This document shows positions 1-5,379 of a stretch of DNA of 5,379 nucleotides, piece by piece; position 1 is the first letter of the stretch; the number at the start of each line of letters is the position of its first letter. Below the pieces are notes generated by a model that ran no database searches, had not been told where the DNA came from, and was given only the letters and a program-made list of their open reading frames with translations. The stretch is from Armatimonadota bacterium. GTDB taxonomy: Bacteria > Armatimonadota > Fimbriimonadia > Fimbriimonadales > Fimbriimonadaceae. The stretch spans positions 1-5,379 of the forward strand of contig JAFAFM010000092.1 in the NCBI GenBank assembly GCA_023423495.1, read 5' to 3'. The translations under genes were made by a program, and so were the position numbers.

Positions 1-29
1 TGTTGTGTATATGAGACTGGGTTGGTGAA

Positions 30-563
30 ATGCGCGACAAGGAAACCGCGACCATTGCCATGGAAGCAGCCCTTACGGGTCACCTGGTTCTAAGCACCCT
101 CCACACAAACGACGCTCCTTCCGCGACGACCCGTTTGACGGACATGGAAGTCGAGCCATTCTTGATTTCTTCCGCAGTTATCGGAGTCTTGGCGCAAAGG
201 CTGGTGCGTCAAATCTGCTCGCATTGCAAGGAATCGTATAGCGCCCAGCGCGAGAGCCTTCTGCGTTACGGTTTTCCGCTTCCTGATGAGATCGGAGCGG
301 ATACCGGGGGGGAAATCACGCTTTTCAAAGGGAAGGGCTGCGACCACTGCAAGGGTAGCGGCTACCGCGGTCGAACCGGCGTGCATGAACTGATGATCAT
401 GACCGACGATATCCGCGATGAAATTCTGAAGCGCGGCCCTGCGCACTTGGTTCGCAATCTTGCTGTCCAGTCGGGAATGAAAACGCTCCAGATGGATGCC
501 GTTTCCAAAATTTTGATGGGTGTGACCTCGGTGGATGAAGTCCTCCGTGTGCTTTATGCCTAA
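30..563 (+). CDS. pilB: Type IV pilus assembly (extension) ATPase PilB/GspE family, C-terminal fragment
   Basis: This is the C-terminal third of a secretion-superfamily hexameric ATPase that powers pilin polymerisation at the inner membrane. Homology can be read back to base 21 (Val-Gly-Glu, the end of the Walker B box) and continues through MRDKETA. Then come the His box ([10 protein letters not shown], residues 17-26 from the Met at 30) and a tetracysteine zinc module with CxxC at residues 63/66 and 104/107. That zinc module separates PilB/GspE from PilT, which lacks it. The family-typical end '[10 protein letters not shown]...[11 protein letters not shown]' closes the protein. The Met at 30 is internal to the family alignment and is not a real start; the N-terminal domains and Walker A are missing. 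An in-frame TGA at 12-14 and non-matching bases 1-20 break the frame upstream, so the copy is either cut by a contig edge or disrupted. A GspE of a type II secretion system is possible, but the adjacent pilT favours PilB. Confidence 0.88.
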   Translation: MRDKETATIAMEAALTGHLVLSTLHTNDAPSATTRLTDMEVEPFLISSAVIGVLAQRLVRQICSHCKESYSAQRESLLRYGFPLPDEIGADTGGEITLFKGKGCDHCKGSGYRGRTGVHELMIMTDDIRDEILKRGPAHLVRNLAVQSGMKTLQMDAVSKILMGVTSVDEVLRVLYA

Positions 564-579
564 GTTGCCAATGATTAAG

Positions 580-584
580 AAGGA
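580..584 (+). promoter_or_regulatory. Ribosome-binding site of the HDOD gene
   Basis: AAGGA within the purine-rich stretch AAGAAGGAAAG lies 10 nt before the ATG at 595, in the 31-bp gap after the pilB stop. It supports that ATG as the start. The gap has no room for an obvious promoter or terminator, which suggests co-transcription with pilB. Confidence 0.6.
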
Positions 585-594
585 AAGTTAATAG

Positions 595-1452
595 ATGTCA
601 GCCGTTCCACACTCGGAATCCAGTCAAGCACTCGAGAAGCTAGTCGCCAAGGTCGATGACCTCGCGGTATTGCCGCATGTCGTCTTCAAGGTGTTGGAGA
701 TTACTGGCGAATGCGAATCCCCGGCCGCTGAGATGGAGCGGGCGATCGCAGTCGATCCGGGATTCTCCAGTAAGGTGCTAACCCTGGCAAACTCCTCCTA
801 CTTTGGGTTGCCGAAGAAGGTCACTTCGATCCGCGAAGCGTTGATGTTCCTTGGATACAAGAGCGTTCGGAATCTGGCGATGACCATCGGCGCCTTCGAT
901 ATGTTCGTTGGCAAGAATGACGAGGAATCCTTGCGAAGACGCACGTGGTGGCGGCATTCGGTAGATACCGCAGTCTGCGCTCGGTGGCTAAGCAAGATTG
1001 CACCGGGACTTTCCCCTGACGAAGCCTATACGAGTGGCTTGTTGCACTACCTTGGCCGGACCTTACTGGATCGATTTGGCGAGGGCAGCTACACTGCTTG
1101 TTCCCACCTGATCGAGGGCGGTATGCCTGTGGTGGAAGCCGAGCGTCGTGTATTCGGATGCGACCATGTCGAGGTTGCCGTGAGCTCGGCAGAGAAGTGG
1201 GGCTTTCCGGAGTCGCTGTGTCAAGGACTTCGGTATCTGGAACCGCCCAGCCCAGAAGAGAATTACAAAGTCGAGCGTTCCGCGACAGCGCTGGCAAGCG
1301 CGATCGCAACTTTGGCCAAGCAGGGCCACAAAGGAGCTGAGGTGGCCGTCCCCATGTGGACGTTTGCCCATCTCCAACTTCCCGAGGAGCAAGCGGAGTC
1401 GATTGTCGACGACGGAATCGCCGAGATTTCTTCTGCGCAACTGAGCCTCTAG
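595..1452 (+). CDS. HDOD domain protein, predicted signalling protein between the pilus motor genes
   Basis: A 285-residue soluble protein with no signal peptide or membrane segment. The HDOD domain covers roughly residues 15-215. It shows the family pattern LPHVVFKVLEI (26-36), DPGFSSKVLTLANSSYFG (54-71), the 'SIREALMFLGYKSVRNLAM' helix (78-96), a WxRHS segment (119-122), GLLHYLGRTLLDRF (148-161) and GCDHVEVAVSSAEKWGFP (188-205). In many relatives the fifth of these segments reads LLHDIG; here the aspartate is tyrosine (Y152), so an HD-type metal site looks lost. HDOD proteins are generally regarded as non-catalytic output or scaffold modules of signalling pathways, including cyclic-di-GMP and motility control. 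The last 70 residues have no recognisable domain. The gene lies 31 bp after pilB and 10 bp before pilT, so a role in regulating pilus motors is a reasonable inference, but no partner is shown by the sequence. Confidence 0.87.
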   Translation: MSAVPHSESSQALEKLVAKVDDLAVLPHVVFKVLEITGECESPAAEMERAIAVDPGFSSKVLTLANSSYFGLPKKVTSIREALMFLGYKSVRNLAMTIGAFDMFVGKNDEESLRRRTWWRHSVDTAVCARWLSKIAPGLSPDEAYTSGLLHYLGRTLLDRFGEGSYTACSHLIEGGMPVVEAERRVFGCDHVEVAVSSAEKWGFPESLCQGLRYLEPPSPEENYKVERSATALASAIATLAKQGHKGAEVAVPMWTFAHLQLPEEQAESIVDDGIAEISSAQLSL

Positions 1453-1455
1453 GAG
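1451..1455 (+). promoter_or_regulatory. Ribosome-binding site of pilT overlapping the HDOD stop codon
   Basis: AGGAG shares its first two bases with the TAG stop (1450-1452) of the HDOD gene and sits 7 nt before the pilT ATG at 1463. A ribosome terminating on the HDOD frame stands on the pilT initiation site, so the two genes are probably translationally coupled. The site also supports the ATG at 1463 as the true start of the extended PilT. Confidence 0.75.
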
Positions 1456-1462
1456 AACAATC

Positions 1463-2884
1463 ATGTCGAATGGATTCAACTGGAACCAAGTTTTAAAGTC
1501 GGACGAAGAAGCCGCAAAGCCCGAAGCTGCTAAGGCGACTCCCGAGCCAGCAGCCCCGGCTGAGCCTCAAACTCAGCTTGTTATGGACCCCCGCACAGGG
1601 CAGTTTGTCGAGGTGGAGATTCCTTCCGCTGACGGCCCCAGAACGGAATTGGAGGAGGAAGCGGCCAAGATTCTCAAGGAACTTGAAAACGATCCGAACG
1701 CCAAGTACAAGCCTGCCCATGTCGATCAGTCAGTCCATCAGATCGACGTAAGCGACAAGCGGTTCCAAGTCTTCGAAGAAGTCAGCGGAGTCACCCAGGT
1801 CGAAGCAGATGCGATGCCGATTGCTGATGCTCATATCGACGACATCCTTCGATTGGCAATCGAGCGAAAGGCTAGCGACATCCACTTGACTGTCGGACTT
1901 CCCCCGATGATGCGACTCGACGGCGAGATTGCGCCTCTTCCGTACACGATTCTGGCTCCAGAAGACACACGCCGTTTGGTTTACGACACGCTCACGGATG
2001 ACCACATCGAAAAGTTTGAATCCACCCACGAACTGGACTTTGCCTATTCGATTAAGGGCTTGGCCAGGTTCCGCTTTAACGTGTACATGCAGCGTATGTC
2101 CGTGGCGGGGGCCCTTCGCGTCATTCCAACCAAGATTCCGTCCTTCGAGCAGTTGGGATTGCCGGCTGTCATTAGGGAAGTTTCCAAGCGGACCTCTGGA
2201 TTGATCCTGGTTACCGGTCCGACTGGTTCTGGTAAGTCAACGACCATCGCGACGATGATCGATGACATCAACGACAACCGGTCCAACCACATCTTGACGA
2301 TCGAGGATCCGATCGAATACTTGCACTCCCACAAGAAGTGCATGGTGAACCAGCGCGAAATGCATACGGACACGTATTCGTTCCACAACTCGTTGCGAGC
2401 TGTGCTTCGTGAAGACCCGGACATCATCCTTGTCGGTGAACTTCGTGACCTAGAGACGATCGAGGCGGCGTTAACCTTGGCGGAAACGGGTCACTTGGTG
2501 TTCGGTACCTTGCACACCAGAAACGCACCAAGCACGATCGACCGAATTATCGACGTGTTCCCATCCGACCAGCAAGATCAGATTCGTGTGCTTTTGGGGA
2601 ACACCTTGGAAGCCGTCATCTCCCAGCAGCTGCTGCCGCGTCTCGGCGGCGGCCGCTGTGCGTCCATCGAAATCATGCTTGGCACGGCTGCGATCAAGAA
2701 CTTGATCCGAGAAGGGAAGACACACCAGATGTACTCCATGATTGAGACCTCCCAGCAGTTGGGCATGCAAACCATGGATGCGTCCCTTGCGGCTCACTTC
2801 CGAAACGGCAACTGCTCCTACGAGGAATGCTTAATGCGGGCGGTCGACAAGGAAACATTTGCTCGATTGGCCAAGGGCGGCTAA
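1463..2884 (+). CDS. pilT: Type IV pilus twitching motility (retraction) ATPase PilT, with a long N-terminal extension
   Basis: Hexameric ATPase that depolymerises the pilus and drives twitching. The 473-residue product is clearly longer than the usual PilT of about 340-370. The conserved core starts near residue 122 (ADAHIDDILRLAIERKASDIHL, then GLPPMMRLDGE at 145-155). It holds Walker A GPTGSGKST (252-260), the Asp box TIEDPIEYLH (279-288), Walker B IILVGELRD with E326 (321-329) and the His box TGHLVFGTLHT (342-352). The C-terminal AIKNLIREGK (410-419) matches the AIRNLIRE motif diagnostic of PilT and needed for retraction. There is no tetracysteine module, which excludes PilB. Residues 1-120 are extra: an Ala/Glu/Pro-rich stretch (about 14-36), a short ordered-looking piece (VMDPRTGQFVEVEIP, 40-54) and a charged likely helix (61-77). 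All catalytic boxes appear intact. A good ribosome-binding site supports the start, so the extension is probably translated. Confidence 0.95.
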   Translation: MSNGFNWNQVLKSDEEAAKPEAAKATPEPAAPAEPQTQLVMDPRTGQFVEVEIPSADGPRTELEEEAAKILKELENDPNAKYKPAHVDQSVHQIDVSDKRFQVFEEVSGVTQVEADAMPIADAHIDDILRLAIERKASDIHLTVGLPPMMRLDGEIAPLPYTILAPEDTRRLVYDTLTDDHIEKFESTHELDFAYSIKGLARFRFNVYMQRMSVAGALRVIPTKIPSFEQLGLPAVIREVSKRTSGLILVTGPTGSGKSTTIATMIDDINDNRSNHILTIEDPIEYLHSHKKCMVNQREMHTDTYSFHNSLRAVLREDPDIILVGELRDLETIEAALTLAETGHLVFGTLHTRNAPSTIDRIIDVFPSDQQDQIRVLLGNTLEAVISQQLLPRLGGGRCASIEIMLGTAAIKNLIREGKTHQMYSMIETSQQLGMQTMDASLAAHFRNGNCSYEECLMRAVDKETFARLAKGG

Positions 2885-2943
2885 TCCACTTGGAGGAAGT
2901 CCCGACAAAGCAACTGATTGGGCCCGCCTGCCATCTAAGACCT

Positions 2944-2950
2944 AGGAGGT
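2944..2950 (+). promoter_or_regulatory. Strong ribosome-binding site that sets the CBS gene start
   Basis: AGGAGGT is a near-perfect Shine-Dalgarno sequence placed 5 nt before the ATG at 2956. It decides against an in-frame ATG 129 bp upstream at 2827, which would lie inside pilT and add 43 residues with no CBS similarity. The 71-bp gap between pilT and this gene otherwise holds no promoter or terminator I can support. Confidence 0.85.
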
Positions 2951-2955
2951 TCGAG

Positions 2956-3399
2956 ATGCAGGCTAGAGACTTAATGACGGAGAATCCCAGTTGCTGCCGA
3001 CCTGATGCGACCATTCAAGAGGTTGCACGGATGATGGTCGAGCACGACTGTGGAGAAATTCCGATTGTAGATAGCGTCGGCGTTCCGGTTGGAGTTATCA
3101 CAGATCGCGACATCTGCTGTCGCGTAACCGCGCACGGAGTTCATGGAGGAGAAGCGAGGGTTGGTGACTATATGACGACTCCCGCTGTCACCGTGAGGAG
3201 GATGGATACCGCCGACGAATGTCGCCGAATCATGGAAGAACACATGATCCGCCGCGTACCTGTGGTGGACGAAAACGGCATTTGCGTAGGGATCATTTCT
3301 CAGGCTGACGTCGCCAAGAAGGAAGATTCGTACGCGATCAGCCACTTGCTGAAGGAAGTTTCCACCCCGATCCCAAACTCCAATTCGTTTGGTTATTGA
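2956..3399 (+). CDS. Small protein with tandem CBS domains, cysteine-rich
   Basis: A 147-residue cytoplasmic protein made of one CBS pair. CBS1 covers about residues 3-57, from the typical opening ARDLMTENPS to GEIPIVDSVGVPVGVITDRD (33-52). CBS2 covers about 70-122, from VGDYMTTPAVTV to RRVPVVDENGICVGIISQAD (99-118). Such pairs form Bateman modules that commonly bind adenine nucleotides or S-adenosylmethionine; the ligand here cannot be read from sequence. No enzymatic or DNA-binding domain is attached, and the tail from 123 is short and unassigned. The protein has seven cysteines, including two CC pairs (13-14 and 54-55), which is many for this length. It follows pilT in the same direction, possibly on the same transcript, but with an independent strong ribosome-binding site. 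Its stop overlaps the convergent pyrE stop. A link to pilus energy sensing is only conjecture. Confidence 0.9.
   Translation: MQARDLMTENPSCCRPDATIQEVARMMVEHDCGEIPIVDSVGVPVGVITDRDICCRVTAHGVHGGEARVGDYMTTPAVTVRRMDTADECRRIMEEHMIRRVPVVDENGICVGIISQADVAKKEDSYAISHLLKEVSTPIPNSNSFGY
3373..3392 (-). other. Small hairpin just after the pyrE stop codon
   Basis: CCAAAC (3373-3378) and GTTTGG (3387-3392) form a 6-bp perfect stem with an 8-nt loop. On the minus strand it begins directly after the pyrE TAA. It lies within the 3' coding end of the CBS gene and has no following U-tract, so it is a weak candidate for a pyrE mRNA 3' end structure and not a convincing intrinsic terminator. Confidence 0.25.
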
Positions 3400-3962
3400 G
3401 GCTTGGCGCGAGTCCCGGGCTTGACCGCTGGTATGGCGGCAAGCCAGTCGGGCAATGCATCGGGGGCGTAAGTTTGCGCCTCCACCTTGTAAGCGGCATG
3501 CGTGGGCTTACCCAAAGCTAAGTCCGGTTTCGACCGGTCGATGAGCACGGCAAATCCAACAACTTCGCCGCCTGCTTCCTCAATCGCGGTCCGGCTTTCG
3601 AGAAGTGAGGTGCCGGTCGTAAGCACATCATCGACGATCAGAACCTTCGCTCCCTTCGGAATGGTCTTGCCTCGCCTCAGCGTTTTTCGTCCATCCTCAG
3701 TCTCAACGTAGATCGAAGGCTTCTGCATCTGGCGGGCGACTTCGAAGGCGATAATTATTCCGCCTGTAGTAGGGCCGGCGATGAAATCGATCTCGGCTTC
3801 TGCATAGGCGCCCGCAATTTCTGAACATAGCGCCGAAAGCACATCGGGCTGTTCTAGCACTCGAAATTTTTCAAAATACGTGTCGCTGTGGAGGCCGCTC
3901 GTCAGGATGAAGTGACCTTTAAGAATCGCTCCGCTGCTTTCGAGGTGTTCGCCAAGATCCAT
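3393..3962 (-). CDS. pyrE: Orotate phosphoribosyltransferase
   Basis: Converts orotate and PRPP to orotidine 5'-monophosphate, the fifth step of de novo UMP synthesis, in the cytoplasm. The 189-residue product has the N-terminal orotate-site pattern GHFILTSGLHSDTYFEK (16-32), the AGPTTGGIIIA segment (62-72) and the PRPP-binding signature VLIVDDVLTTGTSL with the acidic pair D111-D112 (107-120). The flexible catalytic loop region reads ETEDGRKTLRRGK (87-99). It lacks the Lys/His pattern of the enterobacterial enzyme and looks like the RRG-type loop of the Thermus-like PyrE group (from memory of the family), so I do not read it as inactivation. The start is 1 nt after the panD stop (TAACATG) with no clear ribosome-binding site, so translation probably depends on coupling to panD. 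The 3' end overlaps the convergent CBS gene by 7 bp. Confidence 0.93.
   Translation of the reverse strand: MDLGEHLESSGAILKGHFILTSGLHSDTYFEKFRVLEQPDVLSALCSEIAGAYAEAEIDFIAGPTTGGIIIAFEVARQMQKPSIYVETEDGRKTLRRGKTIPKGAKVLIVDDVLTTGTSLLESRTAIEEAGGEVVGFAVLIDRSKPDLALGKPTHAAYKVEAQTYAPDALPDWLAAIPAVKPGTRAKPQ
3414..3452 (+). terminator. Candidate hairpin downstream of the CBS gene, possible transcript 3' end
   Basis: A long interrupted stem can be drawn: CCCG (3414-3417) with CGGG (3449-3452), GGCTTG (3418-3423) with CAAGCC (3440-3445), and CCGC (3425-3428) with GCGG (3436-3439), around a 7-nt loop. There is a bulged A at 3424 and a 3-nt bulge at 3446-3448. It begins 14 nt after the CBS stop. No T-run follows, so it does not meet the usual intrinsic terminator pattern. 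It lies inside the 3' coding part of pyrE and could be incidental. Confidence 0.28.
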
Positions 3963-3963
3963 G

Positions 3964-4326
3964 TTAGCCGTGCACGCTGTAGGGCGTCATGTCGCGGACA
4001 ACGGCATTGTTCTCGTCCAAAAAAACGATTTTTGGCACCACTTCTTCATCGGTCCACGTGAACGCACAGATAATCAGTCGGTCCCCATTATTGAAATATC
4101 GCGCCGCGCCGCCGTTAAGGCCGACAACTCCTTTTGGACCAGCAAATGCGTATGTGTTCAACCTTGCCGAGTGATCGACCGCCCATATCTGGACCATTTC
4201 GCCGTCCTGAATGCCGACATGCTTCATTAGGTCGCCGTCGATCTCGATGCTGCCGACGTAATCGGGGTTCGCATAAGTCACTCGGGCATGATGAAGCTTG
4301 GATTTAAGCAACTGGAGCAGGCGCAT
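3964..4326 (-). CDS. panD: Aspartate 1-decarboxylase precursor (pyruvoyl enzyme)
   Basis: Decarboxylates L-aspartate to beta-alanine for pantothenate and coenzyme A synthesis. The 120-residue length is normal for the proenzyme. It shows SKLHHARVTYA with K10 and H12, and YVGSIEID, in which self-cleavage between G25 and S26 would generate the pyruvoyl cofactor on S26. It also shows the active-site segment ARLNTYA with R55, T58 and the presumed proton donor Y59, and LNGGAAR (70-76). The last differs from the common NGAAA by glycine at residue 73. Numbering is one higher than in the E. coli enzyme at the N-terminus. The start fits the family because K10 sits almost exactly where K9 is expected. 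The start codon lies inside the end of ccmF (23-bp overlap), preceded by a purine-rich AAAAGAAGAAG. pyrE follows after one base, so the three genes form one operon. Confidence 0.95.
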   Translation of the reverse strand: MRLLQLLKSKLHHARVTYANPDYVGSIEIDGDLMKHVGIQDGEMVQIWAVDHSARLNTYAFAGPKGVVGLNGGAARYFNNGDRLIICAFTWTDEEVVPKIVFLDENNAVVRDMTPYSVHG

Positions 4327-5379
4327 CTTCTTCTTTTAATTCGGGCTCTACTTCGGTGGGGGAAGTGAGATCGTCACTTGCCAAGGCCTTCGGAGTTCTT
4401 GGTCTGCGGTAAAAAGCCGCCAAAAGACCACCGATCGATAGAATACCAGCGCCCGCCCACACCAAGCCTGTCATTGGCTTGTAATACAGGTCGATTGGGT
4501 AAAGCGCTTCTCGGAAGAAGAGTTGCAGTTCCGCGCCTTTGGTTGCGGCATCGATTCGCGTCATCATTATGCGGAACTCGCCTGCCGGCGGCATATCGGG
4601 TTGCCCGCCAATCTCGAACACAGGATTGACGTCAAACTTCTCGTTCTCGTAGGCGATGGATACGTTGCCTACAAATTTGGCGCCCGGTTGACCCGGATTC
4701 CCAACCATCTCGTATCCGTGATAAGTAACAGAAACGCCATCGATCGTTCGTGTCTCGTGTGGTTTAAACGATTCCGGCTGCTTCCAGTAATTCATGGCCG
4801 GAGCGCCGAGCGCAAAATACACGTCGTGGGTTCCAAAGCGCTGGATATGCGGCCAAACCATCGGCTTCGGACCCTCGTTCGAATCTGTGTAGTAAAGGCC
4901 AGGACGAGCCTCAAACTTTCCTTCAGGCCCAGACACCTCAAACAGGACTTTGTTGTCGCGGTTATAGAGCTGTTCAGGATCCGGATCTTCCTTCAGAGTC
5001 ACCACATAGCCCAAACCCTGGGCAGGACGAGAGCGCTGAACTTGAAGCTGCTCCCGCTTTTCCAAACCTCGGGACATGGCCATGCCCGCCATAAAGACCG
5101 CCAAACCGATATGCGAAACGAATCCCCCGATCGACATGGGCGCTCTTCGAATCGTCTCGATAATCCGCCAGGTGTTCGCGATAACCGCAAAAAAGGAAAG
5201 GAACACCAAGAACGCGACCCAAAAGACGGTGCTGATTTCGAGCTTGCCAGCGATTAAGGTGGTTTTGGAAGCGTCAGCAGCAATTCCCCAATTGGGATTT
5301 CGGAATATCAGCAAGCTTAGGCCGGTGAGACCAATGCTAAGCGTTAGGATGTTGGGAACCCGGTTGATGATGACTTTAA
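4304..5379 (-). CDS. ccmF: Cytochrome c maturation protein CcmF, C-terminal part (5' end outside the window)
   Basis: CcmF is the integral membrane core of the haem lyase that attaches haem to apocytochrome c in the periplasm. The frame is open to the window edge, giving 357 visible residues; a TTG at 5314 is internal to a membrane helix and is not the start. Visible membrane segments lie at about residues 10-26, 49-70, 84-101 and 304-321. SIGGFVSHIGLAVFMAG (82-98) matches the family GG..xHLG helix, whose histidine (H89 here) is probably a haem b ligand. Residues 102-303 form the periplasmic domain, including HDVYFALG (184-191). The final helix follows KPMTGLVWAGAG (300-311), as in CcmF, and the protein ends in an acidic, Pro-rich cytoplasmic tail. 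The N-terminal part with the WWD haem-handling region is not in the window, so NrfE or another CcmF paralogue cannot be excluded. Confidence 0.85.
   Translation of the reverse strand, partial: KVIINRVPNILTLSIGLTGLSLLIFRNPNWGIAADASKTTLIAGKLEISTVFWVAFLVFLSFFAVIANTWRIIETIRRAPMSIGGFVSHIGLAVFMAGMAMSRGLEKREQLQVQRSRPAQGLGYVVTLKEDPDPEQLYNRDNKVLFEVSGPEGKFEARPGLYYTDSNEGPKPMVWPHIQRFGTHDVYFALGAPAMNYWKQPESFKPHETRTIDGVSVTYHGYEMVGNPGQPGAKFVGNVSIAYENEKFDVNPVFEIGGQPDMPPAGEFRIMMTRIDAATKGAELQLFFREALYPIDLYYKPMTGLVWAGAGILSIGGLLAAFYRRPRTPKALASDDLTSPTEVEPELKEEDAPAPVA

Noticed and set aside
742..1307. Two GCGATCGC octamers (742-749 and 1300-1307), the HIP1 palindrome common in cyanobacteria
   Set aside because: Only two copies in the window, both in Ala-Ile-Ala codons of one gene and none elsewhere; too sparse to indicate a HIP1-bearing genome or a functional site.
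821..1489. Minus-strand open frame of 222 codons under the HDOD gene
   Set aside because: Ser/Arg/Pro-rich composition typical of an antisense shadow; the plus-strand frame has clear HDOD similarity.
2827..2955. Upstream in-frame ATG that would extend the CBS protein by 43 residues into pilT
   Set aside because: No CBS similarity in the added part and no ribosome-binding site there, whereas AGGAGGT lies 5 nt before the ATG at 2956.
2885..2955. Possible promoter in the pilT-CBS gap
   Set aside because: No -35/-10 pair with acceptable spacing could be found; only the Shine-Dalgarno sequence stands out.
4523..5257. Long open frame (244 codons) on the plus strand, antisense to ccmF
   Set aside because: It is Arg/His-rich with no recognisable motif, has no good ribosome-binding site, and lies fully under a clear CcmF reading frame.
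5312..5379. TTG at 5314 as the start of the minus-strand membrane protein
   Set aside because: The frame continues upstream to the window edge with a hydrophobic helix, and the CcmF N-terminal part is missing, so the gene simply runs out of the window.

Overview
The window is almost entirely protein-coding and reads as ordinary chromosomal DNA of a diderm bacterium with type IV pili and system I (Ccm) cytochrome c maturation. The taxon cannot be fixed from sequence alone. The moderately GC-rich composition, the motor-ATPase locus with an embedded HDOD gene, the PyrE type and the ccmF-panD-pyrE string would fit lineages such as Armatimonadota (Fimbriimonadia-like), but that is a low-confidence impression. 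No RNA genes, CRISPR arrays, insertion sequences or phage genes were seen.

The left part (about 1-3399, plus strand) is a type IV pilus motor region. It starts with the C-terminal third of a PilB/GspE-type assembly ATPase. After 31 bp comes a single-domain HDOD protein, and after 10 bp a PilT retraction ATPase with an unusual N-terminal extension of about 120 residues. After 71 bp comes a small two-CBS-domain protein with its own strong ribosome-binding site. Spacing suggests one transcript from pilB to pilT, possibly including the CBS gene. The extension and retraction motors thus sit on either side of a predicted signalling protein, with a predicted nucleotide sensor downstream.

The right part (3393-5379, minus strand) is a tightly packed operon in the order ccmF (5' end outside the window), panD, pyrE. 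ccmF overlaps panD by 23 bp, and panD and pyrE are separated by a single base. The products are the C-terminal part of the CcmF haem lyase subunit, aspartate 1-decarboxylase (beta-alanine for pantothenate/CoA) and orotate phosphoribosyltransferase (UMP synthesis). These are housekeeping functions with no obvious shared pathway, although beta-alanine and pyrimidines both derive from aspartate.

The two operons converge and their last genes overlap by 7 bp (shared TTATTGA carrying both stop codons). There is therefore no intergenic terminator; two hairpins without U-tracts lie on either side of the overlap. Points worth a second look are the disrupted homology at bases 1-20, the PilT extension, the altered HD motif in the HDOD protein, the cysteine-rich CBS protein and the convergent gene junction. 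I did not find convincing evidence of a wholly new system.
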